From Boswellia sacra (lineage: Eukaryota; Streptophyta; Magnoliopsida; Sapindales; Burseraceae), in NCBI GenBank assembly GCA_013180625.2, contig SNVD02011093.1, positions 1-64,000 of the forward strand: a stretch of 64,000 bases of DNA. The letters run 5' to 3'. Both the position numbers and the translations under genes were made by a program. This document shows, piece by piece, positions 58,216-64,000 of the stretch. Numbering within the stretch: the first letter of the stretch is position 1; every line of letters begins with the position of its first letter. The notes under the pieces were generated by a model. That model was not told the origin of the DNA. It worked only from the letters and a program-made list of their open reading frames with translations, and did not search any database.

Positions 58216-60510
58216 ATAGAAACAAAGGTGTAAATAATAATCTATGAATCTCCAAAACTTTAAACATTAGTAAGTATACTAAAAGAAAAGCAGTATAATC
58301 TTTAAATATATCTCTAATGTTTTGCAAGTTGCAATCAGTTCTTGGCCTAACGGCATTATTGCCCATTTATACGTGGGGTAGCAGCTGTTTTTAAGGACCA
58401 AGAAATCTGCGACCATTTAGAAGAGTCTTGAGAACCAAGACTATGAGAGGGTCAACCGTAAGGCACCTTTTTTTTTCTTTTTAAAATTTTTCGGTACAAT
58501 CCAAGCAGGTCAAACTCGCTGTAGTTCTTTTAAACTTAGGCTTGTTGCCTTGATTCACACGTTGTGCTATCTGGTATTTGAAGCTTGCATAGCAGTTCTA
58601 GTTCCATACAGCTCCATGAGAGCTAGATGATGGTGGGTTTTACTATTATCTAAACCTTGCTTCAGGTCCACCCCACAGGCCAGTTGCAACATGATCAGCA
58701 ATTCCAAACGTTTTTGGATCATTCTGTTTGCAATATGTTAATAAAAGTATATGTAAGGACGGATTGTATTAAATAAAGTGAGATTCTGCAGCCCACATAT
58801 GTGATTTTGATATTATATGATCACTTCCTCAGCAGACTCCAACATTGGTATTTATTGACTAAATTAAAATAAAAGTATAGTATATAATATCCTGCGTCAT
58901 CATGTAACTATTGAAATGTTTGACCCGTTGAGTAAGATGTGAGATCTATAGTGGAATTATATTATAAGTAGTTAAAGTAAACTAAATTATCGGAAAAGAG
59001 AATAAAGAAGAAACTTATACGATTTTATATGTTAGGCTTTTGATGATGATAATAGAAAAAAGAAGGTTAAAATCCATTCAAAGCTATTATTGAGCTTGCT
59101 ATCAGGATGATTTGATGATGACATCACGGGTGACGATGATAAAGGATATCACTAAAACTTGAGTGAAATATGGCCATTACGTTTATTAAGATAACAAATC
59201 ATCTTAAGTTTCCAATTGGATTACGTTGTTGGTAAATAATAAGACAGGCTTGACTTCAAAAGGTAAATAATGATGAATTATTGGGGATGATATAAAGTTT
59301 CGAATACCTACACTAGCTATTCCCACTTGCCCTCGCCTGTCTTAATCATATTTACGTAGTAATTAATTACACTTAAGCAATACGAAATCAATTGGTAATC
59401 AAATACAGTACTTAAATTAAACCCACCTGATATTTTTATATAAAAAAATCTTTATTAACGGCGAAGATCGAACTATTGAAATTGGAAGACCCAAAGGATT
59501 TTTTGAATGTATCATTTATAGGTTTAAAAATACTCATACATATAAGAAGAAGTCTAGTCAAATAGAGATTTTTTCTTTCAACCTTATTGTGATTTTAATA
59601 CCGTATATAAGGATCGTTACTATAAATAGTACGTACTACATCCTTGATCGTGAAATATCGATTGCTTGTTGAACCATATGTAAAAATAGAATACTCCAAA
59701 ATTCAATGAATCGAAGAGTTTATAAAACGTTCTTGGTAGAAAAAAATATAAATAAAAGATCTCACTAAATTGAATTGGGTCCATGAATCTAAGAAATCAT
59801 GAGAATTCTGGATCGCTATCAATATCTCTCTCAATTCAAAAATCTAAGATTTGAATTGTACCATCATAAGGCCAACATGACATTTTTTTTCCAAAGAATA
59901 GTTAGCACACTCTCGATATGAACTTATGATAAAGAGCATTCATTCGTGTTCCAAGTAAAAAGTTGTCTAAAGGAGAAAATGAACAAAATATGTTTTACCA
60001 AACCATTCAATATTTGTGGCCAAAACCATTTTATGTAATCTAAGAAGTCAAGCAAAGTAAAGAAACCCGAAAGCATATAAAGACATTAACCTAATGAACC
60101 TCAGCCACACGTCTTTGCTACACTTGAATAGCATTGAACGACCAGTCTTTGATCGATTGGTTTTTTGAGAAACATATTCAAACAGGAAAATAGAAAAAAA
60201 AGGGAAAGATAGGCAAGGGAATTCTTACAAGTCATCAAACAACTACACAATTATCATGTTCAATTGGTCCAACTTTCTTATTTATAGGAAAAATAAATTA
60301 ATTTATAGCTAACTTTCGAAGGAGTGGGGCTCTCACTTGATGGAACAAGTAGTAATGTTCAATTGCACACAGTCAGAAGCTTTAAATAAACTTAGGTTAT
60401 AAGTTATCTTTCATTTTCTTTTGTTCTTTGTAGAAAGTGCTTTTAATACGACTCTTAACATCTTGATTAATAAGTCGAAATGACATTTATTATGTGAGAT
60501 CAATAACATT

Positions 60511-60513
<3 letters not shown>

Positions 60514-60571
<58 letters not shown>

Positions 60572-60600
60572 CATGTATGTATGTATGTATGTATGTATAT
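60514..60600. repeat. Compound (TA)n(TATG)n microsatellite
   Basis: A TA run passes directly into about a dozen TATG units with one CATG variant. Such arrays are highly length-variable. Confidence 0.95.
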
Positions 60601-60957
60601 TTCCATATAAGCATAGAAGCAAGACAATGGAAATGGCACAGAGCATGAGTTACGTTATGGCTTTTATTCAAATCAAGATTTCTTTTTGCGATCATCTAGA
60701 GAAGTGTGGATTGCCTTAGTACTTCATTTCATGATGCGTCATCACCTTACAACTCATTCAGACACAGACAACGACACATTAACACGTTTAGCTTTTAAGA
60801 AAATCAGAATTACAAATCATGCATGGACCAAACACATACTAACAAAAGTCATTAAAACTAGCACACCCAAGTGGAGGAAAAAACCAAAAAAAGTTGACTA
60901 TATATGAAATCTATTGAGCAATCAGTATCATACTTGAAATTGAATTGGAGAAACCAA

Positions 60958-60961
<4 letters not shown>

Positions 60962-60993
<32 letters not shown>
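60962..60993. repeat. (CT)n microsatellite upstream of STP7-like gene
   Basis: A pure CT run of about 16 units lies some 560 bp before the STP7-like start codon. Confidence 0.9.
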
Positions 60994-60996
<3 letters not shown>

Positions 60997-61478
60997 ATTA
61001 TAAGCTAAAAGGGTAAATTCCAATAACGAAAAAAATTGAAAATTAACAATAATAATATATATTTATGGTACTTTTAAGACCACATACAATATAAAATCTT
61101 GACAAGCTTTCAAATAAGTTTGGAACCTTAACAAGATAAAATTTATATTAATTATTAGGATAGATAAATGAAAACATTATAAGGTATACATTATCTATAT
61201 TTAGTCAAATGGTGGCTTTTCCTAAGAGAAGTTGTAAGTATATGTTGGGTGCGCTAAATGAGGATGAGCCAACAAAAACACATTTTTGTAGCAAACAGAA
61301 GAAGGGTAGTTTACTCCTTTCATGGTCTCCACTTGTCTTTTGTAACATACTTTTAAATGCTGTTGTTTGCTTTTCACTTGTCAGAGTCAGAGAAACCTGA
61401 GACTTTTATATTTTACAATCCATATATACTTTATGATTGCTTAGTGGGGACTGGAACGAGAGAAAAGTTTGATAATTT

Positions 61479-61500
61479 ATATATATATATATATATATAT
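61479..61500 (+). repeat. (AT)n run in the STP7-like core promoter or leader
   Basis: About eleven AT units lie 56 bp before the start codon. They may act as a TATA region or lie in the leader; the sequence alone does not decide. Confidence 0.6.
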
Positions 61501-61555
61501 CTGGTGTTGTGGTTGTGTGTGAAATCTGAGAGGAGAGAAGAGAAGAGGTGTGAAG

Positions 61556-63729
61556 ATGGCAGGAGGGTCTTTTGCTCCGGCTGGTGTGGCAAAGGAGAGA
61601 GCAGGGCAGTACCAAGGGAGGGTCACGTTTTCTGTGGTAATTGCATGCGTTATTGCTGCTATTGGTGGCTCAATATTTGGCTATGACATTGGAATTTCAG
61701 GTACTTTTCGTCTTTTCTATTTGAGTGAACAGAACTTTGTTGATGAATTCTGACGGAAGAATATACCAAGAATCAATATCTTTTGTCAAGGGCAGTGATG
61801 AGATGGAGAGAAACTAGCATAAAGTTGAGGTCTTTCATTAAAATTTTCACAGTTGCATCTTTATCAGGAATATGTGGAATCAGAATCATGTTCTTCTCTC
61901 TTTTATTTATTTATTTTTTCTTTATTTCTGGTTTTCAGTAAGAGAATTGAAAATAAATATGGAATCAATCAGCGTACTAGTCCTCTTCTTCATTACTCTG
62001 TGAAGATGTTGAGACACAGATTAACCTCTAATGGTAAACTCAATGAAAAATGAAATTAAACTAATAATTTCATAAGGGTCTTCTGGAAATTAACTGTTGA
62101 ACCACTCCTTATCGTCCTTCCAGATTCTATAGGGGAACAGGTGACGTATAGTCAATTCATGTTTAACTGAACTCAAAATCAATTGACTTATGATTAAATG
62201 AAGCTTTAATTCAATGATATTTTCGTTCTTTATCTTCAGTTTTCCTTTATGTTTCTGATTACAACTAATTTCAATGTTGCCATACTAGAGTTAAGGTTGA
62301 GGTTATTATTTATTGAATATTTCACCAAACTTCAGCGCATATCTACTCCTCAGCTCTCCAATATGTCCATTCTGTCAATCTGGCTCAGGTTTGGCAAGCA
62401 GCCTCAACATATCGAGATTAATTTCAACAGAGGAAACCATGTATTAAATTTTGGAAGAAAAATTGCAGCATTCAGTTAATACAATCTTGTGTGAGTGTCC
62501 CATACCAGGGATTTCTTATTCATCCTACTTCAACATGTAATTGGCAGGAGGAGTCACATCTATGGATCCATTTCTTAAGAAATTCTTCTATGCTGTATAC
62601 AAGAAAAAGAACCACGTACATGAAAGCAACTACTGCAAGTACGACAATCAAGGGCTTGCAGCTTTTACATCTTCTTTATACCTTGCTGGATTGGTTGCAT
62701 CATTGATAGCATCACCAATTACAAGGGATTATGGTCGCCGTGCTAGTATAATCTGTGGTGGGATCAGCTTTCTCGTTGGGGCAACCTTAAATGCCGCAGC
62801 TGTCAACAAAGCAATGCTCCTCTTGGGTCGGATCATGCTTGGTGTTGGTATTGGTTTTGGGAATCAGGTACTTTTTTTTTTTTTTGCTTACAGCTTCTTT
62901 TAGCAACAAACTCTACAGCAAAGAAATTGCTCGTTTCTATCCCTTGTTAGGAATGCACTGATTAAAGGCAATTATCAGTTAGTAATATTCTTCTGGTGTG
63001 TCATCCATTCGAAGACATAATAGATTGGTTAGAAGATACTAAACTGTGTAGCATTAACCTAATTTCCCAGAGGAACTAATTTACTCTTGCACTGTTTTGA
63101 AGGCTGTACCACTCTATCTATCTGAAATGGCTCCAACGCATCTTCGAGGAGGCTTAAACATGATGTTTCAGTTAGCAACTACCTTGGGAATATTTACAGC
63201 AAACATGATCAATTATGGTACACAGAAGCTCGATCCATGGGGATGGAGGCTCTCACTCGGTCTAGCTGCAATACCAGCTTCATTGATGACTGTGGGAGGG
63301 ATACTTCTCCCCGAAACACCTAATAGTTTAATTGAGAGGGGATCAAAGGAGAAAGGGAGAGAAGTCCTAGAGAAAATCAGAGGAACCAAAAATGTGAATG
63401 CAGAGTATGAAGACATGCTAGATGCAAGTGAGTTAGCTAACTCAATAAAGCATCCCTTCAGAAACATCCTGGAAAGAAGGAATAGGCCGCAATTGGTAAT
63501 GGCAATATTCATGCCAACCTTTCAAATCCTCACAGGCATAAACTCGATTCTCTTCTATGCTCCTGTGTTGTTCCAGTCTATGGGATTTGGGGGAAATGCT
63601 TCACTCTATGCCTCAGCTTTGACTGGAGCAGTTCTAGCATCGTCAACTCTTATTTCTATTGCGACAGTAGATAGACTCGGTCGAAGAGTCTTACTTATAA
63701 GTGGTGGAATAGTAATGATTACTTGCCAG
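61556..63729 (+). CDS. STP7: Sugar transport protein, STP7-like monosaccharide/H+ symporter (3' part outside window)
   Basis: Three exons are seen: 61556-61700, 62548-62867 and 63103-63729, GT-AG and in phase, giving 364 codons. The next exon lies beyond the window. The protein starts MAGGSFAPAGVAKERAG, with TM1 at FGYDIGISGGVTSMDPFL. Major-facilitator signatures are present: DYGRRAS after TM2, GRIMLGVGIGFGNQ in TM4, LYLSEMAPTHLRGGLN, LLPETPNSLIERG after TM6, and QILTGINSILFYAP in TM7, which lines the hexose site. DRLGRR closes the loop after TM8. The family takes up hexoses or pentoses with protons across the plasma membrane. Wording is closest to Arabidopsis STP7 by memory. Start choice: ATG 61556 in AAGATGGC; intron sites are clean. 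Confidence 0.92.
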
Positions 63730-64000
63730 GTAAATATCCCACCCTTTCTCACTGTTGGTCAGATTGCATTAGTGCTTATAGGAGAAGTAAAAGCATCAAC
63801 AGGTGCCAAAAATCCTGAGCACAATACATTGATTGAAGATTATGCATTTTTTTCTGCTACAATGGTTGAAACATGAATATGTTTCTCAGCTGTTTCAAGC
63901 ATGTTATTTCAGTAAATGTTTCTAAGGATTTCTTGTCAGACTTGCGGCTTCTTCAGAATAAGTTTGAAAAACCTTTATATATGCCTGTGATCCTTAAACT
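63730..64000 (+). other. STP7-like intron 3 (partial)
   Basis: It begins GTAAATATCCC directly after ACTTGCCAG. No acceptor with matching transporter sequence (the family continues with TM9-12) is visible before the window ends. Confidence 0.6.

Larger units (their letters stand above)
58216..61478. other. Intergenic between AMK5-like and STP7-like genes
   Basis: It begins with the AMK5 3' UTR. The rest is AT-rich with no gene. Simple repeats are a TA/TATG compound array (60514-60600) and a CT run (60962-60993). Confidence 0.5.

Noticed and set aside
1..64000. CRISPR arrays, rRNA genes, tRNA genes, organelle-derived inserts
   Set aside because: None seen on reading; repeats present are LTRs, microsatellites and transposon ends.

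Overview
The window is nuclear DNA of a flowering plant, almost certainly a eudicot. Its genes have many GT-AG introns, encode plant-specific proteins (a chloroplast adenylate kinase with a DUF1995 tail, a sugar-transporter STP, a TMN/EMP70 protein) and sit among Copia, Gypsy and Mutator-type transposons and AT-rich spacers. I cannot name the species.

Positions 1-13750 look like one side of a DNA transposon packed with pieces of host genes. At least eight unrelated genes are represented, all on the minus strand and mostly with introns and splice sites kept: a PLP-dependent cysteine synthase-like enzyme, a TDP1-like phospholipase-D-superfamily protein, a LEC14B-type WD40 protein, NEDD1, phenylalanyl-tRNA synthetase alpha, ABCG7, HDG5 and succinate dehydrogenase SDH2. 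The right end resembles a CACTA terminus. The left end is not in the window.

Beyond that end lie promoter-like sequences (13751-13862 and 19007-19215) that match the upstream region of a small gene at 29.4 kb. They are split by an old Copia element (13863-19001, TSD GGAGG). A defective Ty3/Gypsy element (22230-27039, TSD ATTGG) follows; its 3' LTR contains an Illumina Nextera mate-pair junction adapter, an assembly artefact. Two small paralogous genes of unknown function (29079-29402 and 33954-34277, minus) flank a Mutator-like non-autonomous element.

From 37 kb the window becomes genic, all on the plus strand: an SQS1-like R3H/G-patch RNA-processing protein (8 exons), a TMN11-like nine-transmembrane Golgi protein, an AMK5-like chloroplast adenylate kinase (19 exons) and an STP7-like monosaccharide/H+ symporter that runs off the window. 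TMN11 and AMK5 are also neighbours in Arabidopsis (At5g35160, At5g35170).

The most striking feature is a very young full-length Copia element (50693-56099) inside the 36-nt coding exon 10 of the adenylate kinase gene, with a perfect GAGAT target duplication. It separates the kinase half from the DUF1995 half. Single-base frameshifts in this young element, and the adapter in the Gypsy LTR, mean assembly quality must be considered when judging defects.
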